From Plasmodium brasilianum (lineage: Eukaryota; Apicomplexa; Aconoidasida; Haemosporida; Plasmodiidae): a stretch of 64,000 bases of DNA. Where the stretch lies: assembly GCF_023973825.1 (NCBI RefSeq), contig NC_090127.1:773501-837500 (forward strand), given 5' to 3'. Below, piece by piece: positions 53,535 to 64,000 of this stretch (positions within the stretch are counted from its first letter, which is position 1; each line of letters opens with the position of its first letter). The translations under genes and the position numbers were made by a program. The notes beneath the pieces were generated by a model, which saw nothing but the letters and a program-made list of their open reading frames with translations, was not told where the DNA came from and did no database searches.

Positions 53535-54175
53535 TATGTCTATTGGGGATATTACCATTCGCGTAGGCACGTGCATACATATGTGTGGGCATGTGTACAT
53601 GTATATATATATATATATGTGCGTATATAGAATCATTCGATACATCATTACTTTTTAAACTTATAGGTTGTATCCCCCTTTTTTTTTTTTTTTTGCTCTT
53701 TTTTTGATGTTTTTTTTTTTATTTATATACGTTTAATTAAACGTACCACTTTTTTTTTTAATGGTATTTTTATGAATTTTTATAAATTGTTGTGTACATT
53801 TATGTATACATACATGTTTGTATTTTTGTGTATATATTTGAATTTTTTTTTTTTTTTTCTTCTTTTTCTTTTAAATACATTATATGGTTACGGAATGAAG
53901 GGGGGAAAAAGAAAAGAAAAAAAAAAGAAAAATTAATAAATGCCTTAAAAGATAATTATACTTATATTTTATTTGCTCCAATCCATATAAGCAAATCATC
54001 ATAAAAACGAAATATGCGATAATATATATCTTTATATGTTAAATATAAAAAGTTTTTTTTTTTTTTTTTTTTTTTTTCCTTTTTCGTACAAAACATAAAA
54101 TATAGATTGTTTATATTTTTTTTAAAGTATATGATTAGAATTACAACAAAAACTCGGTTCCGTTGAAAGGGCGTA
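53440..54175. other. 3' flank of CCT
   Basis: No gene is seen. The stretch holds (TA)n at about 53489-53533 and 53601-53616, and poly(T) blocks at 53678-53694, 53841-53858 and 54053-54077. Confidence 0.5.
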
Positions 54176-54399
54176 ATGTCGAAACTTCGTGAAGGAGATA
54201 TACCAGAGGGAAGTTTGCACACACGTATATATGTATATATATATATATATATATAATGTGTTAATCGATTTTAGGACAACATTTTTTACGCAATACATCT
54301 GTTGTATTGCCCTTATTTCTCCTTTTCCTTCCCTACAAGTTCCTCAAATTTTATTTTATTAATATTATTTTTATTCATATTCATTTCATATATAATTAA
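54176..54399 (+). CDS. Possible small two-exon membrane protein
   Basis: Exon 54176-54224 (MSKLREGDIPEGSLHT) can be spliced, through a 50-nt (TA)-rich intron ending CGATTTTAG, to 54275-54399 (RQHFLRNTSVVLPLFLLFL ...). The phase is consistent and the product is about 57 aa, with one hydrophobic segment. A small mitochondrial inner-membrane subunit would look like this. Against it, the intron is shorter than usual, and the minus strand of 54329-54440 also reads as protein (KDLPFSINDVPLIIYEMNMN, stop near 54329). Tentative. Confidence 0.25.
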
Positions 54400-55045
54400 T
54401 GGTACATCGTTTATAGAAAATGGTAGATCTTTGGAATAACTATCGGTTGTCTTTATATTTTTTATTACATTTATTTAATTCTTTTATATTTATTAACATT
54501 TTTCATTATGATAATTTGCGCTTTCCTAAGGAGGAACGAAGTGTACTTACATGTCTTTTTCAGGCACGATTTTTATTTTTTTCGTATAGAACAAAATGGC
54601 TAGCAGACAATGCAATTTTTTTTTTTTTTTTGGAAAGGTTTTTTCATATTTTTCATTTCCGCACAAGTGAATATATACACACATACGTGCATATACATGT
54701 ATATGGTTAAATTACCCTCCTTTGTTTTGAATTATGTTTACAATTGTTCATACATAAAGTAGTTGACGCACATAATAAGGCACACTCAGAATAAAAGCAC
54801 ACAATCGTGCAAGTATACAATCGCATAAGTATACAATCGTATAAGTATACAATCGTATAAGTATACAATCGTATAAGTATACAATCGTATAAGTATACAA
54901 TCGTATAAGTATACAATCGTACAAGCAAAGGTACAAGTGTTACATTACGTCATCTTTGCACTCTCTTACCTTGTATGTCTTTGAAAAAATTATCTTTTGC
55001 TCCTATTTTTTTTTTTTTTTCTTTTTAGCTACCAATTAATGAAGA
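54400..55045. repeat. 5' flank of the LamG-like gene with a 16-bp minisatellite
   Basis: About eight copies of aagtatacaatcgtat occur at 54805-54925. Poly(T) lies at 54616-54633 and 55006-55020. The promoter of the downstream gene should be here. No firm gene is seen. Confidence 0.75.
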
Positions 55046-57893
55046 ATGAAATATAATTTAATTTTACCTATTTCAATTGTATTACTACTTGAGTACAGCA
55101 CAAGAATATTTTCTCTAAAATATGTTAAAAAAGAGGGAATAAAATGGATAGGAAATGATGAAGGATCTCTTCTTGTTCACGATTTACAAACGTACAAAGA
55201 GGAAATTGACTCACAGGTAGAACAATATATCTACAAAGTGTCGTATACACACGTGCATAATTTTGTTTTTTTTGGTTTATGCGATACTATATTTTCATAC
55301 ATATATATTTTTTCAAAACTGCGAAAATAAATTATTTGAGTGCATAATTTTAGTTCATCTGGAAATGATGTATTTACATGGTCATGTTTACTTCACTGGA
55401 ATCTGCCTGTGAGTTAAGAGGATACTAATTGCATGGGGGGGGGGTCTTATTTTTATATTATACATGTGCGTGTATGTGTGGTTGTAAATGTTCTTAAACG
55501 TTCAAGTTTACGTTTATGTATACTTATATTTTATTTTATTCGTTTTTCTTTTCTTTTCAGATAAGAAGCTTCAAAGAAGATGAAGCCTTGCCAAATCAGG
55601 TAGATTTCCAACTGCAGGAATTAAGCGGCTTAGTTAACATCTTAAAAGATACGCAGGTAGAGCAAAAACGAAGACTGTTCAATTTTTCGACGTCCCTAGA
55701 ACAAACAAAATTATCATTGTTTAAAATGCTAAGCGAATATGAAAATAGAATTGCTCAACTAGAATATATTATTATGGAAATAAAAAAATATGACCCCTTC
55801 ATAGAAAAATTTACATATCCTATATCAAAATATTGGCTAAAAATAGACTTTACAAGTTATAAATCTCTTTGGAAATATAAAAAAAATAAAAATTATATTA
55901 CATTAATTCAAGCAATAGATATAATAAATTTAAGAAAACCTTCAACTATTTTGTTGCTAAAACATCATAAATTAATAGAGGGATATATAAATGTCGATGT
56001 TTTACAAAAAATTTTTCCTGCATCAGATATGAAACAATCTTCTTCAGGAATTATATTTGATTTTGTCAATGTTCAAAATTTTAGATTTATTGAATTAGCA
56101 TTCATAAATAGTCAAGCTGTTGTTACTGTGAACGACGTTTCCAACGATGTCTATAAGAAGTACGCACTATTAAAAAGTAGTTCATGGGTGAATGTACCTA
56201 TGGATATATATATCGATGTGTGTCTACGAGGGTTTACACCGCGCATAGTGTGATTCCACACACACATATCTATCTATATATATCTATCCATATCTATATA
56301 TATATATATATATCTATCTATGCATACACGTAGTACATATATGACGCATTTGTATTATATGCATATTGTACGCCTAACATATATACAAATGTGCGAGTAT
56401 AGTTTTGATATCGTTCGATTATATACAACCCGTAAACGTTGAATGTGCGTAAAGGGAATATCAATAAGTATATGCTCCTTTTTTTTTACCCGTCTTTAGT
56501 ACCCTTCCTTTTCACGCTTCCTTTTATACCTTCCTTTTTATACCTTCCTTTTCATACTTCCTTTTATACCTTCCTTTTCATACTTCTTTTTATATATTCA
56601 TTTTCATACTTCTTTTTATATATTCCTTTTCATACTTCTTTTTATACCTTCCTTTTCAAGCTTCCTTTTATACCTTCCTTTTCAAGCTTCCTTTTATACA
56701 TTCCTTTTCAAGCTTCCTTTTATACATTTCTTTTCATACTTCTTTTTATACACTCCTTTTCACTCTCCTTTTCCTCCCCCATCTTATACACCTTCTTTTT
56801 TATGTACAATTTTTGAAGGATCATTTCGAGGAGTGTCGAGGCAGACAGCAGAGAGTACAACTCCCTAACCTGTGAATTAACATCAAAGAAAATAAATGTT
56901 TTCTTAAATTATAAAAAAATAATAGAGATATACGTTACAAGTGAAAGACGTGGTACAAGTAGCAGTGCTAACACCGCAGTAGGATTATTTACCAAAATCG
57001 GAACGGCAGAATTTAAAAATATATTAACAGGAAATATAAATTTTGAAAAGGCCCTTAAGCATAAATTAAAAGATTCAAATGATATGGACATATCAAAAGG
57101 AAGCCTACACAGTTCTTATCGTTTTTCAAAAAAGGGTACAAGAGATGATCTAAGTGTGTATGAAATACCTTATTCGTACAAAGATTATGATAGTAATAAG
57201 GCGGACGAGGAGGAACATCAGGTTAACAGTGTTTATCCCGTACCTGATTCAACATCTTATTATTATAGCAATCCATCGGATGAAATACGTACAAATATGG
57301 ATGATAAAAAAAAAGTATCAGCCAAAAAAGAACAACAGCAAATGTGTAATAATTACAATAATTACAATTTTGACTTAAACGACTGGATGGACATCAATAA
57401 TACCCCAGGTAGCTGGAGAATTATAAATCAATATGGAATTAGTAGAATTGTTTTTAATGATAATTATAAACTATCACTGTTAAGATCCTCCTTTATTTAT
57501 AAATACAGTTTTTGTAATTCAATTCATTTATCAGCTTACATAAAATTAGAAAATAATACGGAAGCAGGTTTATTGTTCAGATATGATAACAAGGATAACA
57601 TGTATATGCTAACAATTTCAACAACTAATAAAGAAATTATTTTAAAAAAAAATAAAAATAACACTGAAACAATTATTATGAGAGAATATATTAAAAATAT
57701 AAATTCTTTTCAACGACATCATTTATTAATTAAAGATGAAGGAGAAAAAGGTATTATAACTGTGTACCTTGATGCTGAAAAAATATTTTCTATAAATAAT
57801 GAACCCTATTACAAGTCCGGTTTAGTAGGGATATATGTCGAGTACGGATATGGCACATTTGACACGTTTAAAATTGAACGGGACCAAAAATAA
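55046..57893 (+). CDS. Secreted protein with coiled coil and LamG/concanavalin-like C-terminal domain
   Basis: Exons 55046-55216, 55561-56249 and 56819-57893 join in phase (0, then 2) and give 644 aa. Residues 1-23 (MKYNLILPISIVLLLEYSTR...) form a signal peptide. A coiled coil follows at about 90-135 (LEQTKLSLFKMLSEYENRIA). A beta-rich region at about 145-330 includes KPSTILLLKHHKLIEGYINV. A Ser/Lys-rich linker holds the run SYRFSKKGTRDDLSVYE. From about 470, a jelly-roll-like domain carries NNTPGSWRIINQ, TEAGLLFRYDNKDNMYMLTI, HHLLIKDEGEKGIITVYLD and YKSGLVGIYVEYGYGTFDTF. That order of strands is typical of LamG / 3-keto-disaccharide-hydrolase-like (DUF1080) folds that bind glycans or proteins. 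No TM or GPI signal is seen, so it is probably released or held in a secretory organelle. I cannot name the gene. Confidence 0.8.
56480..56770. repeat. Imperfect ~25-bp pyrimidine-rich repeat inside the second intron of the LamG-like gene
   Basis: Alternating ccttccttttcata and cttccttttata blocks repeat about a dozen times within the 569-bp intron (56250-56818). The resulting 125-aa Phe/Pro/Ser-rich open frame is not considered a gene. Confidence 0.8.
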
Positions 57894-58144
57894 ACTGCTT
57901 AAAATGAGAACCAAATGTTTTTAATTAGAACCATCTGTTATGCGCGCGTTAACATTTTTACAATAAGTCCGTTCTTTTGTTTTCTTCTGTAAGGAGCTAA
58001 TTTTTACTAGTTTTTGTTTTTTTTTTTTTTTGCTTAATTCGTTGTTTTTGTTCCTCTCAACTAGTTGTAGTTCTTCTGAACTGTAGTTTTTGTTCCAAAC
58101 ATTTTTATTTTTATTTTTATTATTTTTTTTTTTATTTTATTTTA

Positions 58145-58231
<87 letters not shown>

Positions 58232-58519
58232 TTTTTTTTTTTTTTTTTTTTCATTTGCCCTCTTTTATAACTCGCTGTTATAGGATACCTTTACTAAACT
58301 CTTCGAAACTGCATCATCCGTGTTTATGTCTTTATCTGTGTTACCCTTATTAAAGAAATGAAATACCCCGAAGGATAACTTTAATAAATAGAATAATGTT
58401 GAAAATAAGAGCTTAATTATCTATAAAATAAAAGTTTTTTAAAAAAAAATCAATGAAGCATTCTTGTCATAATGCGTGAAAGGTGGTATATATATACATA
58501 TTCCTGTATGCTCATATAT
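57894..58519. repeat. Convergent intergenic region with a ~100-bp poly(T) block
   Basis: Almost pure T runs from about 58150 to 58250, with one or two interrupting bases. It lies between the 3' ends of the LamG-like (+) and Sec20 (-) genes. No gene is seen. Confidence 0.8.
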
Positions 58520-59792
58520 CTATATGTGTGCTTCTATATGAGACATGTTCATGCGTGGGTACTCTTTTACCGTTATGGCAGCTCTTATGAAACCCAATCT
58601 GCGAAGGATGATATAAAAACAGACACTCAGAAAGAAAAAAAAAGAATACCACACATATCTTGTGTCATTTTGAGCTCTAACAAAAAAAAAAAAAAAAAAA
58701 AAAGGAAAAAAATAAGAATTCGAGAAGAGCAAATATATCATCATAATATTGAAGAAACGGGTAATGTTAAATATATCCATTTTGTTAAAATGTAGTACTT
58801 TTGTTTTAAAGATAATATTAGTTGAGCACTGGATTTTAACTTGCTTTCGAAAACTAAAATGAGAAATAAAAATAAGCGAATGTGTCTTATTACATATTTA
58901 TGTTAAGCTTTTTTTTTTTTTTTTTTTTTTTTTGTTGAATTTTTTGAAATTTTATTTTAATATATTTTTTGCATATTTAAATAATTCTTCTTTGAACTTA
59001 CTGTTGAATATTTCGTCTTGTTTTCTTAATTTTTGTGAAGATTCTAGCAACTCTGATCTTACATTTTTCATTCTGTTAATTTCATCTATCATCATCTTTT
59101 TTGTGTCTTTTAAATTTACATCAGTCATGTGTGTTTCATTCGATTCGCTTACTAACACGTTACCGTTACTAGAAAAGAGGGAAAGGAAAAGTAATAATCC
59201 AACAAATGAGTTATTCCATACATGTGCGTACACACGCACATATATATATATATATATGCATATATTATACCTCCTAGGTGGAGATAAGTAAGGAAAAATA
59301 CGCCCAATATTTACCTTTTTTTTGCGTTCAAGAAATTACTTATACATAAGCGATGGTAGTCCTTTGCATTTTTATGCCACCAGATACTCAGTTCTCTCTT
59401 ATGGCTTCACAAAAAAAAAGAATGAAGAAAAAAAAATAAAAATAAATAAATAAAATGAACAAAATAAAAAAAAACAAAAAAAACAAAAAAAACAAAATCG
59501 AAATAAACAAATAATTTGTAGTATTAAATTTAAAATGCTAGTTTGCCTTTTAGAATGCAAAATTAGCATTTAAATTTTTTGATGACGCAAATTTGTTGTT
59601 CTTTTCTACTTGTCTAAATTTTTCAAATGATATTCATATTGTCGCTTAACATCTTCTTCAATATCATCTTCAAGTTTTTCCGAGCTAAGTATTTTATTTT
59701 TATATTGCAAAATTAATTTTGAATAATGAACAATTCTTTTTGACACTTTTCCTCTAAACTAAAAATGTAAGAAAATGCATATATAAATATAA

Positions 59793-59829
<37 letters not shown>

Positions 59830-60285
59830 GGATATGCATAAATCGAAACCTTTTACTGCCATTTTACTATTCTTTCATTTTGCTAGGATACATTTACATT
59901 CATTAGAAACTATTACGTTTTAATGACACACAAAAGAAAGGACTATATAGACTTAACGGCCATTTTGCACTTGCGCATTCGTATTTTGAACAAAAAGGAC
60001 AACATTTGGTTACATATACATGTATATATATGTCCATAGATGTATATGCATATATATTCACGTATGCATGTATGAATAAACGTAATAGAGGTATAATGTC
60101 AACCATTCTATGCTGTTTGAACTTACTAACAAGAACGAGTCATGGTCATTTAAAACCTGTTCCGACTTAAATAATCTGTTAAGATTATCATCAATGAATT
60201 TCATATGGTTTATTATGGAGTTTATTTTGTTCAAGTTCTCTACATTTTGTTTTTTTTTTCCTAAACTTAGAAAATTTCCATTCAT
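58520..60285 (-). CDS. SEC20: Sec20-type Qb-SNARE, six exons
   Basis: Sec20 is an ER SNARE for retrograde Golgi-to-ER vesicle fusion. Exons 60127-60285, 59610-59758, 59315-59404, 59002-59168, 58799-58853 and 58520-58676 agree in phase at every junction (0, 2, 2, 1, 2) and give 258 aa. The N-terminus (MNGNFLSLGKKKQNVENLNK) and residues 54-130 are helical and charged, with RELSIWWHKNAKDYHRLC. The SNARE motif spans about 152-207: MMIDEINRMKNVRSELLESS and QKLRKQDEIFNIFESKLKSS, then AQLILSLKQK. One TM segment follows (YVWYSFFFFLSVCFYIIL, about 213-231), then RRLGFI and a short lumenal tail ending HIEAHI. The tail lacks a plain HDEL. Reading exon 4 without its GTAAGT donor gives a false stop at 58952 and loses the membrane anchor. 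The Sec20/BNIP1 assignment rests on the motif plus TM layout; USE1 is the alternative. Confidence 0.8.
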
Positions 60286-61144
60286 TTTTCCTTTCCCAGT
60301 TGCGTATGCAAATATGCACAGCACACTTAGCCCATATATGTGTACGTGTATCTATATGTATATATATATATATAAATGTAAATATATATATATATAATAT
60401 ATATATTCTAACATATATGTGTTTTATTTACGTGCATGTTATACATATAGGTCACCCTGACTTATATTTTTTCAAAAGCGCGTTGCAAAAGTATGAAATT
60501 TTTGTTCGTACATTTTGGCAAACCCAAGAATTTTTCCTTTTCACTTTGACTTGTCACTATATATATTTATACAAATACAGTGCAGCAAATTGTATAACAA
60601 CAAAAAAAAAAAAGAATAATGTGTGAACATTTATTTACAAGCGGTACACATATTCTTTATCATTCCCTATTAATTATGCATCCTTTATTATTTTGCTTTT
60701 GCTTTTGATTTTGCTTTTGCTTTTGCTTTTGATTTTGATTTTGCTTTTGCTTTTGCTTTTGATTTTGCTTTTGATTTTGCTTTTGCTTTTGCTTTTGCTT
60801 TTGCTTTTGATTTTGCTTTTGCTTTTGCTTTTGATTTTACTTAATTATTATTATTATTTATTTTTTTTTTTTTTTTTCCCCTGAAATTTTACGTTGTTAC
60901 TGATTGTTACTATGTGATCATTACCGCACATTACAAATTTTTTTCCTCCATTCATTATATAAAATACTTTAAAAATAATTGCAAAAAATTTGAAAAAAAG
61001 GGGATCGCACTATGCATACATACGCACATAAATATGTATGTAAATATATATAAATATACATATATTTATATGTACACGCTGTTTTTTCGTTACGCGCGCT
61101 TATGCTTGTACATGCTGTGAGCACAATAATAACAGACCTAGTAA
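60286..61144. repeat. Sec20 5' flank with a 6-bp TTTTGC/TTTTGA repeat
   Basis: About 25 hexamers alternate TTTTGC and TTTTGA at 60693-60840, with occasional partial units, followed by (ATT)n and poly(T) to 60879. (TA)n lies near 60358-60408. No gene is seen. Confidence 0.8.
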
Positions 61145-61345
61145 ATGCACCTTTTGCCAATGATTTTAATCATTCGCTCTATTTTTATTTCTTCATATAT
61201 GTACATATTTATTCTACTATGGTACGATAAAACGAAGAATACAAAATTAAGAAAACTAAGAGAAGAAAAAAACGAGATGAATTTTCGCTTCATAATTTTT
61301 TATGCCATCTTGTTTCCCAATCATTTTTATATATATTACTTGTAA
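61145..61345 (+). CDS. Possible 61-66-aa two-TM protein
   Basis: An ATG at 61145 (or 61160, MILIIRSIFISS) opens a frame with a hydrophobic segment. A strongly charged, coding-like centre follows (YDKTKNTKLRKLREEKNEMN), then a second hydrophobic segment, and it stops at 61343-61345. The central KTKNTKLRKLREEK block is unlikely in random AT-rich DNA. It may be a small organelle or ER membrane protein. No family was recognised, and extra exons cannot be excluded. Confidence 0.35.
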   Translation: MHLLPMILIIRSIFISSYMYIFILLWYDKTKNTKLRKLREEKNEMNFRFIIFYAILFPNHFYIYYL

Positions 61346-61412
61346 TATAAGAAAATCAAGAAAATAACTTTGAATGTTATTTTAAATTTTATTTTTTTGT
61401 ATTTATCCATCT

Positions 61413-61443
<31 letters not shown>

Positions 61444-62259
61444 TATATATATATACAATTTTTCAGTTAGACTTAAAAAAATGTTCATAAAAAATAAATA
61501 ACATAGAAAATATAAATTTTATATAATGATGTAATGTGCACTTGTAAAATGTACTTCATGTCAATGTTCATTTGGGCTCAATGTATACGAAGAAAAAGAA
61601 AGGCCCTTAATGTATTACATATTTATGATATATATTCACGCAGAAAAAATATAATATATATATAAGCACACGGAAAAAATATAATATATATATAAGCACA
61701 CGGAAAAAATTTATATATTGCAAAGTATCCTTGTTTGATTTATTTTCCCTATGTCAACCTATCTTAAAACTTCGGAATTGTCCAAAAAAAGGAGTAGAGT
61801 ATTTTTAATACAAGATCACGCAGAGAATATAGTTGTTTACTATGCTTTTTTTCATTTTTTAAAAATAAATAACAGCAGAAACATCGTATGCAAATAAAGA
61901 CCCTTTTTAACTGATGATTTATTTGCTATTTGGAAATATATTATAATAACCTCTTTTTTTTTTTTCTGCTTCTTTCGGTAATATACACTTCCAACCCATT
62001 CTGTAGTTAATAATACACCTTCTTTTTGTTTGCCCAAATTAATGCCCTTGCTAGCGTATAATATTATCTTTTGACCTTTCCCCCTTTACGCTCCTTAACT
62101 TTTTTTTTTTTTTTTTTTATTGTTATACAAACAACACATTAGCATCTTTCCTTATAGTCCATTTTTTTCAACTGTGATAATTAACATTAGTACATGTGTG
62201 AACGTAGGTCATCAATATGTCTTCAATTGCATTATATATCATATAACACCTCATTCGCA
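61346..62259. other. Intergenic with a 30-bp repeat and a coding-like minus-strand block
   Basis: Short copies of a unit with acacggaaaaaatataat lie at 61640-61710. The minus strand of about 61960-62075 reads KIILYASKGINLGKQKEGVL then LTTEWVGSVYYRK, which has the look of a real exon. It has no ATG and I could not connect it cleanly to the Asn-rich gene upstream. Poly(T) lies at 62100-62119. Confidence 0.35.
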
Positions 62260-64000
62260 TCAGGTTATAGTCAACTCATCACAATTTGACTCTTTGTTAT
62301 TTTTTCCCTTAACAACTTTTGCAGTTAATGTATTAACAAGTTCATTTTGTGTTGAATTTCGATTGACTTCTTTTTTTCTACTTCTAAAATTATCAAAATT
62401 CAACATATTTTCCAGGTAAAATAGTATTCTTTTCTGAACACATGCATATTTACTTAAACAAAATATATAGTTATCTTTATTGATCAACGGATTAATCATA
62501 TCTTCAAAATGAAAAATGGTTTTGTAATGCTGCTGACTGTAATTGTACAAAGAACTATTGCTTTCATTTTTATCATTCGGTTCAAACATGTTTAAACCGT
62601 CCTCATTAACTGTTTTTATTGTTGTGCCATCTTTTACTATATCTCCTAAGACGCAATTGCCGTTTGTTTTGCCGCTTATACATTCATTTGCGGTTTTGTT
62701 GACTGAAGCGCTCGAAAGCATTCGCCCCTTGTACTTATTACTTTCGTACTTATTACTTTCGTACTTATTACTTTCGTACTTACTACTTTCGTACTTACTA
62801 CTTTCGTACTTATTACTTTCACTATTTTTATTGTTGTTATTTTTACTAGCATTATCGTTATTACTACCATTTCTATTATTATTAATACTATCATTATTAT
62901 TATAATGACTGCTATTGTTATTATTATTCACAGTGGCAGTAGATTTCGCGCTATCAATTACATAGTAGCTCTTATAATTTGAGTGGTCCGCAAATGCATG
63001 ACTATGCTTAGCGGGTACATCGACCTCTTCCTGCACTGTTGATGAATGCAAATTATTGCTTTGACAATGTGAACTATTTTTCTTATGTTCTTCTTTTCTT
63101 TTTCTTTTTTTTTCTCTTTTAACTTCTTCACACTTTTCATATAGAACTTCCCCATTTTTATTATCATCCTTATCTGTATCTTTTTCTTCATTTTGCTTGT
63201 TCATATTTTTATTATTGCTAAAAAAGTTCGAGTCCAAATTTTTTAAGTCTCCACTTTTTATATTCAATTTTATAGGTATATGTTTTTGTGTTCCTGCAAT
63301 ATAGTTACACATATCCTCTTCATAATTCCTTTTTAAACATAATGATGCATCTACCAAATCGTTAAAGGCATAGGACAAATCACAACACATTAGATCTTCA
63401 TTATTTATATCATCTACATATTTTCGATCTATCCATATTCTATTGCTTCGGCCCCTTCTTTTTATTAACACCACATTTTTATACTCATTTGGATTGATTT
63501 TAAAACGGTTCAAATGTTCACAAGACCCTGAGTGTTTTGCCTTTTTCATAATCTTCTTATTAACTATGCACTCGTTACTACAACTGGTAAAATTGGTAAA
63601 ATTTGTGAAACTGTTAAAATTGGTAAAACTGGTAAAATTGGTATAATTGTTGTTAAAATTAAAAGTACTATTACTATTATATTTACTGGTAATTTGGGGG
63701 TTACTGTTATCACTGTATTTGCTATTAAGTTTACTTTTAACATTAAAGCTACTACTATTGAAGCTGTTATTGTAACTGTTACTGTAACCATTGTTATAAC
63801 TGTTATAATTATAGTTATATTTATTAATGCTATTACTGTAGTGGTTGTTGCTATTGTTATTGTTAGTATTCGTGTTGCTGTACAGGCTTTTATAATATTT
63901 GTCTTTTTTAAATTTTTTATAAATTTTCTCCATTTTGTAATCCTTGAAATAATTCCACATGGGACATACGTACGTCTTATCCTTTATCTCATTTTTCTTT
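62260..64000 (-). CDS. Asn-rich protein, partial (5' end outside the window)
   Basis: The minus-strand frame is open from the right edge of the window to TGA at 62260-62262, at least 579 codons. An internal ATG at 63960 exists, but the frame upstream (NEIKDKTYVCP) is also open to the edge, so the true start is probably beyond it. The visible part begins with basic sequence (EKIYKKFKKDKYYKSLYS), then Asn/Ser/Tyr and FTNFTSFTNF repeats. A conserved-looking block holds NVVLIKRRGRSNRIWIDRK and CCDLSYAFNDLVDASLCLKR. An acidic/basic linker and a YESSKYESNKYE repeat come next, and the C-terminus includes KYACVQKRILFYLENMLNF. No known domain is recognised. A further 3' exon downstream is possible. 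Confidence 0.75.
   Translation of the reverse strand, partial: KKNEIKDKTYVCPMWNYFKDYKMEKIYKKFKKDKYYKSLYSNTNTNNNNSNNHYSNSINKYNYNYNSYNNGYSNSYNNSFNSSSFNVKSKLNSKYSDNSNPQITSKYNSNSTFNFNNNYTNFTSFTNFNSFTNFTNFTSCSNECIVNKKIMKKAKHSGSCEHLNRFKINPNEYKNVVLIKRRGRSNRIWIDRKYVDDINNEDLMCCDLSYAFNDLVDASLCLKRNYEEDMCNYIAGTQKHIPIKLNIKSGDLKNLDSNFFSNNKNMNKQNEEKDTDKDDNKNGEVLYEKCEEVKREKKRKRKEEHKKNSSHCQSNNLHSSTVQEEVDVPAKHSHAFADHSNYKSYYVIDSAKSTATVNNNNNSSHYNNNDSINNNRNGSNNDNASKNNNNKNSESNKYESSKYESSKYESNKYESNKYESNKYKGRMLSSASVNKTANECISGKTNGNCVLGDIVKDGTTIKTVNEDGLNMFEPNDKNESNSSLYNYSQQHYKTIFHFEDMINPLINKDNYIFCLSKYACVQKRILFYLENMLNFDNFRSRKKEVNRNSTQNELVNTLTAKVVKGKNNKESNCDELTIT

Noticed and set aside
58472..58795. Plus-strand 107-aa frame with a Lys run
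   Set aside because: It overlaps the last two Sec20 exons antisense. The minus-strand reading has agreeing splice phases and a SNARE plus TM layout, so the plus reading is taken as shadow.
58952..59239. Minus-strand frame read as a complete 95-aa protein
   Set aside because: Its N-terminal part is intron and its stop is bypassed by the GTAAGT donor. The coding part is Sec20 exon 4.

Overview
This is eukaryotic nuclear DNA from a malaria parasite (Plasmodium). Intergenic DNA is dominated by TA, CATA/TATG and poly(A/T) runs. Coding blocks are Lys/Asn-rich. Genes are cut by short, very AT-rich GT...AG introns. Product order (PI synthase, TRM61, Myb/SNAPC4-like, exportin-T, GSK-like kinase, inositol phosphate kinase, ARF-like GTPase, SAS6-like, PRP40, choline-phosphate cytidylyltransferase) agrees with my memory of the PF3D7_1315600-1316600 part of P. 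falciparum chromosome 13. The species itself cannot be fixed by reading; the long Asn tracts and long intergenic regions suggest a non-rodent species.

Layout. 1-7.6 kb: on the minus strand a four-exon two-TM protein and nine-exon phosphatidylinositol synthase, with a possible 62-aa membrane protein on the plus strand between them. 7.6-11 kb: TRM61 tRNA m1A58 methyltransferase (+) converging on a SNAPC4-like Myb protein (-). 11.6-14.2 kb: weak evidence for a short spliced S4-like gene. 14.4-18.9 kb: exportin-T (+, four exons). 19.4-22.7 kb: a twelve-exon CMGC kinase (-). 23.9-27.6 kb: two uncertain small genes and a 16-bp minisatellite. 27.7-32.4 kb: a large inositol polyphosphate kinase with a frame break at A20. 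34.3-35.4 kb: a divergent ARF-like GTPase. 36.3-38.1 kb: a small secreted coiled-coil protein (-) and a 59-aa basic protein (+) sharing a promoter. 38.7-40.5 kb: SAS6-like. 43.7-46.6 kb: PRP40. 49.3-53.4 kb: tandem-domain CCT with a frame break in its second half. 55.0-57.9 kb: a secreted protein with a LamG-like C-terminus. 58.5-60.3 kb: a six-exon Sec20-type SNARE (-). 62.3-64 kb: the 3' end of an Asn-rich gene (-).

The neighbours do not form one pathway. The themes present are phospholipid synthesis (PI synthase and CCT, the committed steps to PI and PC), inositol phosphate signalling, secretory traffic (Sec20, ARF-like), tRNA modification and export (TRM61, exportin-T) and splicing (PRP40). 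Exon structures were read by eye from splice sites, phase and protein continuity. All those marked tentative need RNA evidence. I saw no tRNA, rRNA, CRISPR or transposon.
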